A DNA stretch of 64,000 bases from an uncultured Pelagibacteraceae bacterium. GTDB lineage: Bacteria; Pseudomonadota; Alphaproteobacteria; Pelagibacterales; Pelagibacteraceae. The stretch is from assembly GCA_902623975.1 (NCBI GenBank), contig CACNVR010000005.1, forward strand, positions 1 to 64,000. The letters are read 5' to 3'. Positions 1 through 9,127 of the stretch are shown here, piece by piece. Each line of letters starts with the position of its first letter. Position 1 is the first letter of the stretch. Position numbers and translations under genes: made by a program. The notes below the pieces were generated by a model, which worked only from the letters and a program-made list of their open reading frames with translations, was not told the origin of the DNA and made no database searches.

Positions 1-483
1 TTAAAAAATAAAGAAACTCTTAAATTTGATGATTTTTACTTCAAGTGTACTATTGGAAAAAAAGGTCTTTCATTTAATAAAAAAGAGGGAGATTTAAAAA
101 CACCTAAAGGAAATTTTAAGATTGGCAATCTTTATTATAGAGCGGACAGAATAAACAAACCATTGACTAAACTAAAAACTATTCCAATAAAAAAAAATAT
201 GGGATGGTGTAATGATATAAACAATAAAAAGAAATATAATAAGTTAGTAAAAATTTCAAAAAATATTAAATACGAAAAAATGTATCGTTATGACAATAAG
301 TATGACTTAGTCCTTCCAATTAAATATAATTTCCATCAACCTAAATTAGGTAAAGGTAGTGCTATTTTTTTGCATCTTACAAAAAATTACAAAAATACAG
401 AAGGTTGTATTGCTTTAAGTAAAAAAGACTTTTTGATTTTGCTCAAACTTATAAAAAGAAATACAAATATTATAATAAATTAA
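1..483 (+). CDS. L,D-transpeptidase (YkuD fold), 5'-truncated by window edge
   Basis: The open frame runs from base 1 without a start, so the true start lies outside the window. The visible part carries the YkuD-family pattern: a GDLKTPKG stretch near the beginning, YYRADR, GWCND, YDLVLPIKYN, GKGSAIFLH, then the catalytic region TEGCIAL with Cys encoded at 406-408 and the conserved His at 373-375. Proteins of this family form 3-3 or protein-linked peptidoglycan crosslinks in the periplasm, or belong to the related YkuD-like group of uncertain substrate. Any signal peptide would be outside the window. The TTG at 163 is internal to the domain and is not a sensible start. The stop shares the TTAA at 480-483 with the stop of the opposite gene. 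Confidence 0.8.
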   Translation, partial: LKNKETLKFDDFYFKCTIGKKGLSFNKKEGDLKTPKGNFKIGNLYYRADRINKPLTKLKTIPIKKNMGWCNDINNKKKYNKLVKISKNIKYEKMYRYDNKYDLVLPIKYNFHQPKLGKGSAIFLHLTKNYKNTEGCIALSKKDFLILLKLIKRNTNIIIN

Positions 484-1130
484 TTTTGTCTTTGCCCAAA
501 AATTTTAGATCCAACTCTTACAAAAGTAGAACCATTTTGAGTAGCTAATTTATAATCATTTGACATGCCCATGCTTAACTCTTTTAGAGAAAACTTATCT
601 TTTAAAATTTTCATTTCATGAAAATAAGTTGATGTATCTTTATCAATCGGGGGAATGCACATAAGACCAATAATGTCTAACTTATAATCATTTTGACAAG
701 TATTTAAAAATGAATCTAGCTCGCTTATGTTGATGCCATTTTTTTGAATTTCATTCCCAATATTTACTTGAATAAATATCTTAGGCTTAAATCCTGACTT
801 TTCTTGTTGTACTGAAATTTTTTCTGCAAGTTTTTTGTTATCTAAAGAATGAATATAGTCAAACAAAGGTAGCACGAACTTTACTTTATTAGTTTGTAAT
901 TTACCAATTAAATGAAGCTTTATCTGTTTATTTTCTTGTTTTAATTTTGTCCATTTTTCAATTGCTTCTTGAACTTTATTTTCTCCAAAATGAGTATGAC
1001 CAAAATCAATTAGAGGATTAATTGTTTCCACCGGAAAAGTTTTACTTACTGCTATTATTTTTGTGTCTTTGTTTATTAATTCTACTTCACTCTTAATTAT
1101 TTTTAGATTATCAATTGAATTATGTTTCAT
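480..1130 (-). CDS. yggS: YggS-family PLP homeostasis protein
   Basis: A 216-residue protein of normal length for the YggS/PROSC family, a single-domain fold-type III PLP-binding protein involved in vitamin B6 and amino-acid homeostasis rather than a known enzymatic step. IIAVSKTF contains the PLP-binding Lys (residue 30); HFGENKVQEA, HLIGKLQTNK (usually HFIGxLQxNK), GLMCIPP and LSMGMSNDY are the family signatures in their usual order. The start overlaps the start region of the divergent ThiE-like gene by 9 bp, so its promoter must lie inside that gene. Its end overlaps the L,D-transpeptidase stop. Confidence 0.9.
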   Translation of the reverse strand: MKHNSIDNLKIIKSEVELINKDTKIIAVSKTFPVETINPLIDFGHTHFGENKVQEAIEKWTKLKQENKQIKLHLIGKLQTNKVKFVLPLFDYIHSLDNKKLAEKISVQQEKSGFKPKIFIQVNIGNEIQKNGINISELDSFLNTCQNDYKLDIIGLMCIPPIDKDTSTYFHEMKILKDKFSLKELSMGMSNDYKLATQNGSTFVRVGSKIFGQRQN

Positions 1131-1673
1131 TTCAATAATGTTTACTATTTTATAGACAAATTTGATAGAGATGAAATTTTAAATTTGAACTCAAAAATTG
1201 TTATTATTTATAGAAATTATAAATCAAGCAATCAGGAAACAGATATAATCAAACTCAAAAATTTAAGTAAGATTAAAAAGAGAAAAATATTTATTGCTAA
1301 TAATATTAAATTAGCCATTAAACATAATCTCGATGGTGTCTATATTCCTGCATTTAATAAAAATTTAAATCTTAAAAATATATGTTTAAGGAAAAACTTT
1401 TGCTTTATCGGTTCAGCTCATAATCTAAAGGAATTAAGGGTAAAAATTAAACAAAACTGTGAATCTATTTTTGTCTCACCATTGTTTTTTAATATAAAAA
1501 ATAAAAGTTTTCTTGAGCTGATAAAGTTTAACTTACTGAGCTTAAATACTAAAAAAAAGATTGTTGCTCTTGGTGGAATAAATCAGAAAAATTTCAAAAG
1601 ACTTTATTGTACCAAAGTAGATGGGTTTGCTTCAATTTCCTGGATAAAAAAAAACCGGCCTACATTTAAGTAA
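1122..1673 (+). CDS. thiamine-phosphate synthase-like protein (ThiE/TenI fold)
   Basis: A 183-residue TIM-barrel-type protein resembling ThiE/TenI. Visible marks are a YYFID strand at the N-terminus, IANNIKLAIKHNLDGVYIP (aligned with the family's ND...A..LGADGVHLGQ region), SAHNLKEL, IFVSPLF with following Lys residues, and the phosphate-binding VALGGI. The family's ND and HLGQxD residues are changed here, so the substrate is uncertain: it may be a divergent ThiE joining HMP-PP and thiazole phosphate, or a TenI-type paralogue. No other in-frame ATG, GTG or TTG is close, so the start at 1122 is kept although it overlaps yggS. The stop lies inside a terminator hairpin. Confidence 0.6.
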   Translation: MFHFNNVYYFIDKFDRDEILNLNSKIVIIYRNYKSSNQETDIIKLKNLSKIKKRKIFIANNIKLAIKHNLDGVYIPAFNKNLNLKNICLRKNFCFIGSAHNLKELRVKIKQNCESIFVSPLFFNIKNKSFLELIKFNLLSLNTKKKIVALGGINQKNFKRLYCTKVDGFASISWIKKNRPTFK

Positions 1674-1682
1674 GCCGGTTTT
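1651..1682. terminator. bidirectional intrinsic terminator between ThiE-like gene and porin
   Basis: AAAACCGGC (1651-1659) pairs with GCCGGTTTT (1674-1682), and TAC/GTA inside extends the stem past one mismatch, leaving an ATTTAA loop. A-runs precede and T-runs follow the stem, so it can act on both strands for the converging ThiE-like gene and porin. It overlaps the last codons of the ThiE-like gene. It is the only hairpin terminator I found at any of the 13 convergent junctions in the window. Confidence 0.85.
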
Positions 1683-1705
1683 AGTATTTTTTAAACTATG
1701 CTTTA

Positions 1706-2737
1706 TTAGAATGCAAAGTTAACTGCGATAGATGTTTCTTCGTAGTTGTCACCTGCAGTCGTAGCAATGTTTGAACCTTCAGATAAAGAAGCCATAATTG
1801 TCATAGAACCCATTGTGTATGACGCTTGGATAGCTTCTAACTCTTGCACTGATGATGCAGCAGTGTTTGATACTGCAGCAGTTGAGTACTCAGATTCTGC
1901 GTAAGAAAGAGCAATTCCGTCTTGAGAGTATTTTAAACCCCAAAACTCTGCTTCTTCGTCAGCACCTTCTGTACCAGCAGCGTGTCTGTTGTTCGAGTAT
2001 GCTTCTTGATAACCAATAGAAATTGGACCCATTGCATATTTAATATAACCAGTAGTATTTTCTTCGTCACTACCAGCTGTTAAACCTGCGCCGTTGTCAA
2101 TGTTCTCTTGACCAAGACCTACTTCTAGACCCATAGCTGAAAGCTGTAATACATATGCAGTTCCAGGTACGCTAGTTGAGATACCACCAGATGAAGCGTT
2201 TGATGATTCTTCACCAGTGTTTGGATCGTAAGTAGCCGCTAAGTTAATTGTTAAACCACCAATTTCTTGTGTTGGTATTCTGTAATCAACTGAACCTTGA
2301 GCTGATGAAGCACCAAAGAATGATGGGTTTGTTGAGTTAACGTCTGCAACTCTGTCCCAAGTTTCTTGCATTGCATTTGGCATTACGTCGTCAATTGCAT
2401 TTGCTTTTGAACCACCGTCTTCGTTAAGTTGTAAAGTTCCTAATGAACCCATTCCTAACGTTACTTGTGCAGTTGTAACCGCCATTGTAGAGTTTGTATT
2501 AATACCTTGGAAGAAAGAAACAGTAAAACCGTTATCTAACTCTGTAGAGGCATTTGCATACAAATCCATATCAGCAGCAAAGTGTTTACCACTTGCGTTC
2601 TCTGACGCTACTGAATCCTCAGTAGAGTAAACAACATAAGCATCACCTGTAAGAGAATACTCTACAGCATTTGATGCAGTGGCAACCGCTAATGACCCAG
2701 CTAAAGCTGAAAGTCCGATTGTTTTTAATTTATTCAT
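1706..2737 (-). CDS. outer-membrane porin (general diffusion porin-like)
   Basis: A 343-residue secreted beta-barrel-like protein. Residues 1-24 form a signal peptide (MNKLKTIGLSALAGSLAVAT, cleavage after ASNA). The mature part is rich in Asp, Gly, Ser, Ala and Thr with alternating-hydrophobic strands such as SLTGDAYVVYS and TVSFFQGI and no Cys, and it ends in VNFAF, with the terminal Phe expected for BAM-dependent barrel insertion. This matches alphaproteobacterial porins. Codon choice is visibly less A/T-skewed than in neighbours and an AAGGAG ribosome site precedes the ATG, both consistent with high expression. The gene stands alone, closed by a terminator. Confidence 0.85.
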   Translation of the reverse strand: MNKLKTIGLSALAGSLAVATASNAVEYSLTGDAYVVYSTEDSVASENASGKHFAADMDLYANASTELDNGFTVSFFQGINTNSTMAVTTAQVTLGMGSLGTLQLNEDGGSKANAIDDVMPNAMQETWDRVADVNSTNPSFFGASSAQGSVDYRIPTQEIGGLTINLAATYDPNTGEESSNASSGGISTSVPGTAYVLQLSAMGLEVGLGQENIDNGAGLTAGSDEENTTGYIKYAMGPISIGYQEAYSNNRHAAGTEGADEEAEFWGLKYSQDGIALSYAESEYSTAAVSNTAASSVQELEAIQASYTMGSMTIMASLSEGSNIATTAGDNYEETSIAVNFAF

Positions 2738-2741
2738 AATA

Positions 2742-2766
2742 CTCCTTTTTTGTTATTCATATGAAT
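2742..2766 (-). promoter_or_regulatory. strong Shine-Dalgarno and palindrome in the porin leader
   Basis: Reading on the minus strand, AAGGAG (complement of 2742-2747) sits about 5 bases before the porin ATG at 2737; few genes in this window have such a clear site. Just upstream is a perfect 12-bp palindrome ATTCATATGAAT (2755-2766), which could be an operator half-site pair or a short hairpin in the leader. No convincing -10/-35 pair was assigned. Confidence 0.5.
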
Positions 2767-2906
2767 GGTTGATATTTACCATCAGAAAACTTGAAAGTGT
2801 TACTATTTCTGTTGTTTTTAGTATTTTTTTGATGAGTGTGATATATATGCAACATTATAGATTATTTGAATATAAGGATTATTTAGTTTATTTATTCTTC
2901 GAAAAT

Positions 2907-3485
2907 ATGCTTTCTTTAAATAAAAATACTACAATTTTCCTTATTTTTTCGATGATTTTAATCACTGGATGTGGTGACTCTGGTTTTTTTAAAAAACCTG
3001 ATTGGTCTGAACCAGCAATTGATGGAAAAGAATTAGCTAGGAAAAACGTTAGAGAGGGAAAAGGAATTCAAATTAGACCTAACAAAGAACAGGGAGGAAA
3101 TTTTCTTTTTGCATCCTCTAATCCAATGTGGAGGGCTTCGCTTGAAACTATTGACTTTATGCCTCTTTTAACAGTCGACTATGCAGGAGGATTAATAATT
3201 ACGGACTGGTATAGTGATGGCTCATCAAGAGAATCTATAAAAATTACAATTAAATTTCTAGATACTGAAGTTAGAGTTGATGCAATGATAATAGATATTC
3301 ATAAAAAAGTCTGTAATGAAATGAATAATTGTAAAATAAGTAAAATAGATACGAAATTGAATTTTGAAATAAGAGACAAAATTTTAAAAAAGGCAGCCGT
3401 GTACGCAAAAGATCTTAAAACAAGACGTGTTAAAAGCAGACCGAAGAAAGTCTATCCAGGAGACGGTGGTCCAACATCTGAATAG
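2907..3485 (+). CDS. DUF3576 family lipoprotein
   Basis: A 192-residue protein beginning MLSLNKNTTIFLIFSMIL with lipobox ITGC, so a lipidated envelope protein. The body contains NPMWRASLETIDFMPLLTVDYAGGLIITDW, the recognisable core of alphaproteobacterial DUF3576 proteins, followed by a basic C-terminal tail (TRRVKSRPKKVYP). Function is unknown. The frame is open further upstream to 2679, but that would overlap the porin signal-peptide region; the ATG at 2907 puts the signal sequence at the N-terminus and is preferred. It immediately precedes leuS (9 bp), as in other alphaproteobacteria where leuS-lptE-holA follow, suggesting one transcription unit for envelope and translation genes. Confidence 0.8.
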   Translation: MLSLNKNTTIFLIFSMILITGCGDSGFFKKPDWSEPAIDGKELARKNVREGKGIQIRPNKEQGGNFLFASSNPMWRASLETIDFMPLLTVDYAGGLIITDWYSDGSSRESIKITIKFLDTEVRVDAMIIDIHKKVCNEMNNCKISKIDTKLNFEIRDKILKKAAVYAKDLKTRRVKSRPKKVYPGDGGPTSE

Positions 3486-3494
3486 AATAATTAA

Positions 3495-6059
3495 GTGAAT
3501 AGATATAACTTTAAAGAAGTTGAAAAAAAATGGCAGTCTTATTGGCATAAAAATAAACTTTTTAAAACGAAAAGAGATTTAAAAAAAAAAAAGTTTTATT
3601 GTTTAGAAATGTTTCCTTATCCTTCAGGAAACATTCATATGGGTCATGTAAGAAATTATACTATTGGCGATGTTCTTTCTAGATACAAAACTGCAAAAGG
3701 TTATAATGTTTTACATCCAATGGGATGGGATTCGTTCGGGATGCCAGCAGAAAATGCTGCAAGACAAAACAAGTTAGATCCTAAAGATTGGACTAATAAG
3801 AACATAGAAAATATGAAGTCTCAACTTAAAGAGTTAGGACTGTCAATTGATTGGGATAGGGAAATATCAACATGTTCACCAGATTATTACAAGCATCAGC
3901 AAAATTTTTTTCTAGAATTATTTGACAAAGGTCTCGTTTATAGAAAAGAAAATTACGTTAATTGGGATCCAATTGACCAAACAGTTTTAGCTAATGAACA
4001 AGTAATAAATGGAAAAGGATGGAGATCCGGTGCCACGGTTGAAAGGAAAAAATTAAATCAGTGGTTTTTTAATATAACTAAATTCTCAAATGAATTACTC
4101 GAAGATTTAGAAGATTTAAATGAATGGCCTGAAAAAGTGAAAACAATGCAAAAAAATTGGATCGGAAAATCTTTTGGTTGTGAGTTAAATTTTTCAATAA
4201 AAGGAAACCCTAACATAAAAAAAATCAAATGTTTTACGACAAGGCCTGACACTTTATTTGGAATGTCTTTTTTAGCAGTGTCTGTAGATCACCCAATATC
4301 TAAATTTTATGAAAATGATAATGAATTTAAAAAATTTAAAGAAGAATGCTCTAAAACAGGCACAACTGAAGAGTCAATTGCGCAAGCTGAAAAATTAGGG
4401 TTTAAAACTAATTTAACAGCAATAAATCCTTTCGATGACACAACTGAAGTACCAGTATATTTTGCCAACTTTGTCCTTATGGATTATGGTTTTGGTGCAG
4501 TATTTGGATGCCCAGCACACGATCAAAGAGATCTGGATTTCGCACTTAAATATAAATTAAAAGTTAAACCTGTAGTAAAACCAAAAGATGAAAATGATTC
4601 TTTTGAAATCAAAGATCAAGCTTATACAGGTCCAGGTGTAATTTTTAATTCGAAATTTTTAGATAACCTAAAAGTTCCTGACGAATCGATTTTAAAATCG
4701 ATAGAAATAATTGAAAAAAAAAGTATTGGGAAAAAAAAAATTAATTTTCGATTAAAAGACTGGGGAATTTCACGACAAAGATATTGGGGTTGTCCTATAC
4801 CCATAGCCTACAATGCAAAACAGGAAATTGTTAAAGTTCCATTCAAACAACTTCCAATTAAATTACCAGAAAAAATAGATTTAAATGTACCAGGAAATCC
4901 ACTTGATCATCAATCTAAATGGAAAAAAATAATTATAGATGGTGAAGAATGTGAATTAGAAACTGACACATTAGATACTTTTGTTGACTCCTCATGGTAT
5001 TTCTTAAGATTTTGTTCACCGCAAGAAAAAAGTAAAGGTTTCGATATTGCAGATATAAATTATTGGATGCCAGTGGACCAATATATAGGTGGAGTCGAGC
5101 ATGCTATATTACATCTACTTTACTCTAGATTTTTTACAAAAGCTTTGGGTTATAAAAATAAAACCTTTAAAATCTCAGAACCATTTAAAGGCCTTTTTAC
5201 ACAAGGAATGGTCTGTCATGAAACTTATAGAATAGATAATGAATGGAAAAGTCCAGATGAAGTAGAAAGTACAAATGGTAAAGATTTTTATTTAAAAAAC
5301 AAGCCTGAAAAAAAAGTAATTGTTGGACCGTCTGAGTCTATGTCTAAGTCAAAAAAAAATACAATCGATCCTGCAATTATGATTCAAAATTACGGTGCTG
5401 ATGCAGTTAGATTCTTTATTTTATCAGATAGTCCACCTGAAAAAGATATCCAATGGTCAGATCAAGGAATGCAAGCAGCTTATAAATACATTCAAAAATT
5501 CTGGAATTTACATTACGAAATTAAAGAAAAATTTTTTTCAGAAAAAAAACAAGCAAAAAAAAATTTAGATAAAAAAATAACAGAGGAAATCAATATTTTT
5601 ACTAATCAAACAATCAAGAAGATTACCTCCAACTTGGAAAATTTTAATTATAATGTCATAGTGGCAAACTTACACGAAATTTATAATTTTTATTATAAAA
5701 TTAAAAGCAATGAAAATTTTGACTTTGAAGATCTTAAAAAAAATTACTTAAAAATATTAACAGTAATGCATCCAATACTTCCGCACCTGATGTCAGAATG
5801 TTTAGCGGATTTAAATGAAAAACCTATTATTAAGTGGCCTGATACTGAAAAAAAGTATCTTAATAAAGAGACGGTTGTCATTGTTGTTCAGATAAATGGT
5901 AAAAAAAGAGGTATTATAGATTGTAAACAAGATATTTCTGAGGAAAAATTAGTTGATTCAATTAAAAATAAAACAGAATTTAAAAAATATTTAGAGAATT
6001 CAGAGATAATAAAAAATATTTATGTTAAAAATAAAATAATAAATTTCATAACTAAATGA
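3495..6059 (+). CDS. leuS: leucyl-tRNA synthetase
   Basis: Class I aminoacyl-tRNA synthetase charging tRNA-Leu in the cytoplasm. The 854 residues match bacterial LeuRS length. [11 protein letters not shown] carries the HIGH motif (48-51), the CP1 editing domain shows TTRPDTLFG and [22 protein letters not shown] and [17 protein letters not shown] follow, and the second signature is MSKS (616-619). The C-terminal domain ends with VQINGKKRG and the usual short extension. The start is GTG at 3495 with no visible Shine-Dalgarno, right after the DUF3576 gene. The end overlaps lptE by 4 bp (ATGA), so translation is probably coupled. Confidence 0.98.
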   Translation: MNRYNFKEVEKKWQSYWHKNKLFKTKRDLKKKKFYCLEMFPYPSGNIHMGHVRNYTIGDVLSRYKTAKGYNVLHPMGWDSFGMPAENAARQNKLDPKDWTNKNIENMKSQLKELGLSIDWDREISTCSPDYYKHQQNFFLELFDKGLVYRKENYVNWDPIDQTVLANEQVINGKGWRSGATVERKKLNQWFFNITKFSNELLEDLEDLNEWPEKVKTMQKNWIGKSFGCELNFSIKGNPNIKKIKCFTTRPDTLFGMSFLAVSVDHPISKFYENDNEFKKFKEECSKTGTTEESIAQAEKLGFKTNLTAINPFDDTTEVPVYFANFVLMDYGFGAVFGCPAHDQRDLDFALKYKLKVKPVVKPKDENDSFEIKDQAYTGPGVIFNSKFLDNLKVPDESILKSIEIIEKKSIGKKKINFRLKDWGISRQRYWGCPIPIAYNAKQEIVKVPFKQLPIKLPEKIDLNVPGNPLDHQSKWKKIIIDGEECELETDTLDTFVDSSWYFLRFCSPQEKSKGFDIADINYWMPVDQYIGGVEHAILHLLYSRFFTKALGYKNKTFKISEPFKGLFTQGMVCHETYRIDNEWKSPDEVESTNGKDFYLKNKPEKKVIVGPSESMSKSKKNTIDPAIMIQNYGADAVRFFILSDSPPEKDIQWSDQGMQAAYKYIQKFWNLHYEIKEKFFSEKKQAKKNLDKKITEEINIFTNQTIKKITSNLENFNYNVIVANLHEIYNFYYKIKSNENFDFEDLKKNYLKILTVMHPILPHLMSECLADLNEKPIIKWPDTEKKYLNKETVVIVVQINGKKRGIIDCKQDISEEKLVDSIKNKTEFKKYLENSEIIKNIYVKNKIINFITK

Positions 6060-6511
6060 AAAAAATAATTTTTATTTTAATTTTTATTTTAGTAAATAAT
6101 TGTAATGGATACCAACCAGTATTTTCATCAAAAGGGTCTAATTTTTATGTTAATGAAATTTCAATAAAGGATGGAGATAAAATTTCTCAAAAACTAAAGA
6201 AAAAATTTAAGCCATATGAGTTATCTGAAAATAGCAAGAAAGAGATTAACCTTAGAATAAACTCCTCGAAAATATCAAGATCTATAGCAAAAAATTCCAA
6301 AGGTGATGACACGACTTTTGAGATGGTAATTAATTCAAATATAAAAATTACTTTAAAAGATTCTGATGATTTGGATATAAATTTTCAAGAAAAGTTTGTT
6401 TACAATAATCAAACAAATAAATTTGAATTAGAACAATATAAGAAAACAATAGAAGATGATTTAATTAATAAAATTTTTGAAAAATTAATAATTAAATTGA
6501 GAAGTTTATAA
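6056..6511 (+). CDS. lptE: LPS-assembly lipoprotein LptE-like
   Basis: A 151-residue protein with a short hydrophobic leader and lipobox-like end VNNC (Cys16), followed by GYQPVF, the typical mature start of alphaproteobacterial LptE (GYxPxY/F). In the outer membrane LptE plugs the LptD barrel that inserts LPS. The rest is weakly conserved: alternating strands and a basic C-terminus, as in the LptE/DUF fold. Its position between leuS and holA, with a 4-bp overlap upstream and no gap to holA downstream, is the conserved order for lptE in Proteobacteria and is the main support. Confidence 0.8.
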   Translation: MKKIIFILIFILVNNCNGYQPVFSSKGSNFYVNEISIKDGDKISQKLKKKFKPYELSENSKKEINLRINSSKISRSIAKNSKGDDTTFEMVINSNIKITLKDSDDLDINFQEKFVYNNQTNKFELEQYKKTIEDDLINKIFEKLIIKLRSL

Positions 6512-7498
6512 ATGATTATTAAGTCATATGAAATTAGTAAAAAAAAAGTAGATAATTTTAAATTTTTTTTGTTCTATGGTGAGAACCAAGGATATAAGGA
6601 AGAGTCAATCAAACTGATAGTAAAAAAAGATGAAGTTGTTAGTTACTATTATGAAAATGAAATTTTTAATAATGTAGATCAGTTTACAGAAACTCTCGTA
6701 ACAAAATCTTTTTTTGAAAATAAAAAATTGATAGTAGTCAAGAAAGCAACAGATAAAATTTTAACATTAATAGAGAGCCTTTTTAAAAAGGAACTTGAAG
6801 ATGTAAAGATAATTTTGGTTGCTGATGAATTAACAAAAAAATCTAAATTAAGAAATTATTTTGAAAAGGACAAAAATCTCCTTTGTTCAGCATTTTATCC
6901 TGATAACTACCAATCATTGATTTTTATAGTAAATGATTTTTTGCGAAATAATAAAATTGAAATTTCAAGAGAAATCATAAACTTAATAATCGAAAGATCT
7001 CAAGGGAGCAGGCTTCATTTAAAAAATGAACTAGAGAAAATTAGAAATTATTCATTAAACAAAAAAACAATAAACCTGAATGATGTTAAGACACTGTCAA
7101 ATTTAAATGATAATTACCAGGTATCTGAACTTGTTGATAATTGTCTAGCTAAAAACAAAATTAAGCTTACAAAAATTTTAAATGAAAACAATCTTTCTAA
7201 CGATGAAGTAATAAAAATTATAAGAGTTTTTTTGTCAAAAGCAAAAAGATTATATGAAATAAAAAAAAATACTAATGACGTAAATATAGATAGTGCTATA
7301 AATAGCTTCAAACCACCAATTTTCTGGAAAGATAAAGATTTAGTGAAAAAACAAATTAATAATTGGACACTAAAAAGTATAAAACTACTTTTAATAGAGA
7401 CTAACAGAACTGAATATCTAGTAAAAAAAAATTTCTCTAATTCTCTAAAAATTCTACTAGATTTTATTTATAAACAAACAAATTCCATTAGTAATTAG
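6512..7498 (+). CDS. holA: DNA polymerase III delta subunit
   Basis: A 328-residue protein with the HolA N-terminal pattern KFFLFYGENQGYKEESI (the degenerate P-loop region), a middle AAA+ lid with RSQGSRLHLKNELEKI, and a helical C-terminal collar domain. Delta opens the beta sliding clamp during clamp loading. It starts directly after the lptE stop and completes the leuS-lptE-holA unit. Its 3' end overlaps convergent parB by 11 bp with no terminator between them. Confidence 0.92.
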   Translation: MIIKSYEISKKKVDNFKFFLFYGENQGYKEESIKLIVKKDEVVSYYYENEIFNNVDQFTETLVTKSFFENKKLIVVKKATDKILTLIESLFKKELEDVKIILVADELTKKSKLRNYFEKDKNLLCSAFYPDNYQSLIFIVNDFLRNNKIEISREIINLIIERSQGSRLHLKNELEKIRNYSLNKKTINLNDVKTLSNLNDNYQVSELVDNCLAKNKIKLTKILNENNLSNDEVIKIIRVFLSKAKRLYEIKKNTNDVNIDSAINSFKPPIFWKDKDLVKKQINNWTLKSIKLLLIETNRTEYLVKKNFSNSLKILLDFIYKQTNSISN

Positions 7499-8333
7499 AC
7501 TTAATTATTTCGATAATTTTATTAAGTTGCTCAATATCATGATAAGAAAATGTAATCGTACCTTTATTTTTTTTACTATTCTTTATAGAGACATTCAATC
7601 CAATTTTATCAGTAATTGATTTTTCGAGATGTTGAATGTTAGGGTCAAAAGATTTTACAAATGTACTTTTTCTCTTTTTGAATATTTTGACAAAATTTTC
7701 TGTTTGACGAACAGAAAGTTTTTTTTCAACGATTTTATTGGCAATAAATTCAGCATTCTCTAAACCAACTAAGATCTTAGCATGTCCTGAGCTAATCTTT
7801 TTTTCTTCTACATATTTAAGCACAGTAACTGGTAAAGTTAATAATCTTAATGAATTAGTAATATAGCTTCTACTTTTTCCTATGAATTTAGATACTTTTT
7901 GTTGATCATATGAAAATTCATCTATTAATCTCTTATATCCTTGAGCTTCTTCAAGTGGATTTAAATCATGCCTTTGAACATTTTCAACTATTGCGAATTC
8001 CAAAGATTTTAAATCGTCAGCTTCTGTGATTACTGCGGGGATATCGTGCATGCCTGCTTTTCTTGCTGCTAACCATCGTCTTTCACCAGCAATGATCTCA
8101 TATTTGGAATTATCGGTATTTGATCTTCTAACTATTATCGGTTGGATTATGCCTCGTTCTTTAATTGAATTGGTTAAATCATATAAGTTTTCTTCGTCAA
8201 AGTTCTTTCTTGGCTGATACTTGTTAGGTATTATATCGCTCAATGAAAGTTTATTGTTTTTATTTTCAATTTTAGTCTCGCCAATTAAAGATGATAAACC
8301 TCTGCCTAGTCCTTTTTTTATTTTCGAATTCAT
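7488..8333 (-). CDS. parB: chromosome partitioning protein ParB
   Basis: A 281-residue CTP-dependent clamp that loads at parS and spreads to organise the origin region. Domains in order: KKGLGRGLSSLIG N-terminal ParA-contact region; ParB/Srx domain with the GERRW box (83-87) and ENVQRHDLNPLEEA (117-130); helix-turn-helix around 145-164 (VSKFIGKSRSYITNSLRLL); and a C-terminal dimerisation region. It follows parA with a 1-bp overlap, and a parS-like site lies 1.4 kb away inside rsmG. Confidence 0.96.
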   Translation of the reverse strand: MNSKIKKGLGRGLSSLIGETKIENKNNKLSLSDIIPNKYQPRKNFDEENLYDLTNSIKERGIIQPIIVRRSNTDNSKYEIIAGERRWLAARKAGMHDIPAVITEADDLKSLEFAIVENVQRHDLNPLEEAQGYKRLIDEFSYDQQKVSKFIGKSRSYITNSLRLLTLPVTVLKYVEEKKISSGHAKILVGLENAEFIANKIVEKKLSVRQTENFVKIFKKRKSTFVKSFDPNIQHLEKSITDKIGLNVSIKNSKKNKGTITFSYHDIEQLNKIIEIIKSNY

Positions 8334-9127
8334 TAAGCTGCACTTCCTAAATTGTTTTCTTGAGCGATAAATTCATCTGTAAAGCTATAATACGATTTAC
8401 TCCCAGGACAATTTTTATCATAGATTAAGACTGGGACACCATGTGAAGGTGCCTCGGACAATCTCACGTTTCGTGGTATAACAGTTTGGTAAACTTTATC
8501 TTTAAAATAATCTCTTGCTTCTTGCTCTACTTGAGAGGATAATTTGTTTCTTCTATCATACATAGTCAATAAAATTCCTTGTATCTTAAGATCAGGATTT
8601 AAATTAACTTTTATTCTTTCAATGGTTTTCATTAATTGAGTTAGGCCCTCTAATGCAAAAAATTCTGTTTGAAGCGGTACCAAGAGCGAATTAGAGCTTA
8701 CCAATGCCATTACAGTCAATAAGCTTAAAGAAGGTGGGCAATCTATAAGGATATAATCATATAATGCTCTAGAATCATTTAAATACGCGGTTAATTTAGT
8801 CTTAAGTAAAAAGGCTCGATCACTGTCACCAGCTGTTTCAACCTCTAAACCCGATAAATCTACATTTGAAGTAATCAAATCTAATCCTTTGAATTTAGTT
8901 TCCTTGATAACATTAGAAATTGACGTTGTTCCATTCAAAATTCCATAAATAGTTTGATCTGACTGTTCTACATTAGATAATCCTAATCCTGTTGTAGCAT
9001 TTCCCTGTGGATCAAGATCAATGACCAAAATTTTTTTATCTTGCTGCGATAAAGCAGACGCTAAATTAATTACTGTTGTTGTTTTACCGACCCCACCTTT
9101 TTGATTTATTATTGAAATAATTTTCAT
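8333..9127 (-). CDS. parA: chromosome partitioning ATPase ParA
   Basis: A 264-residue Walker-type ATPase of the ParA/Soj family. The deviant Walker A is KGGVGKTT (residues 10-17), followed by DLDPQGNATTGLG, the Walker B region ILIDCPPSLSLLT and the RNVRLSEAPSHG C-terminal signature. With ParB and parS it moves newly replicated origins apart. It overlaps rsmG by 4 bp (ATGA-type) and parB by 1 bp, so mnmE-mnmG-rsmG-parA-parB probably forms one leftward operon. Confidence 0.97.
   Translation of the reverse strand: MKIISIINQKGGVGKTTTVINLASALSQQDKKILVIDLDPQGNATTGLGLSNVEQSDQTIYGILNGTTSISNVIKETKFKGLDLITSNVDLSGLEVETAGDSDRAFLLKTKLTAYLNDSRALYDYILIDCPPSLSLLTVMALVSSNSLLVPLQTEFFALEGLTQLMKTIERIKVNLNPDLKIQGILLTMYDRRNKLSSQVEQEARDYFKDKVYQTVIPRNVRLSEAPSHGVPVLIYDKNCPGSKSYYSFTDEFIAQENNLGSAA

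Noticed and set aside
2679-2906. 76-residue N-terminal extension of the DUF3576 lipoprotein
   Set aside because: It overlaps the porin signal-peptide region on the other strand and would bury the lipoprotein signal; the ATG at 2907 gives a normal lipobox position.
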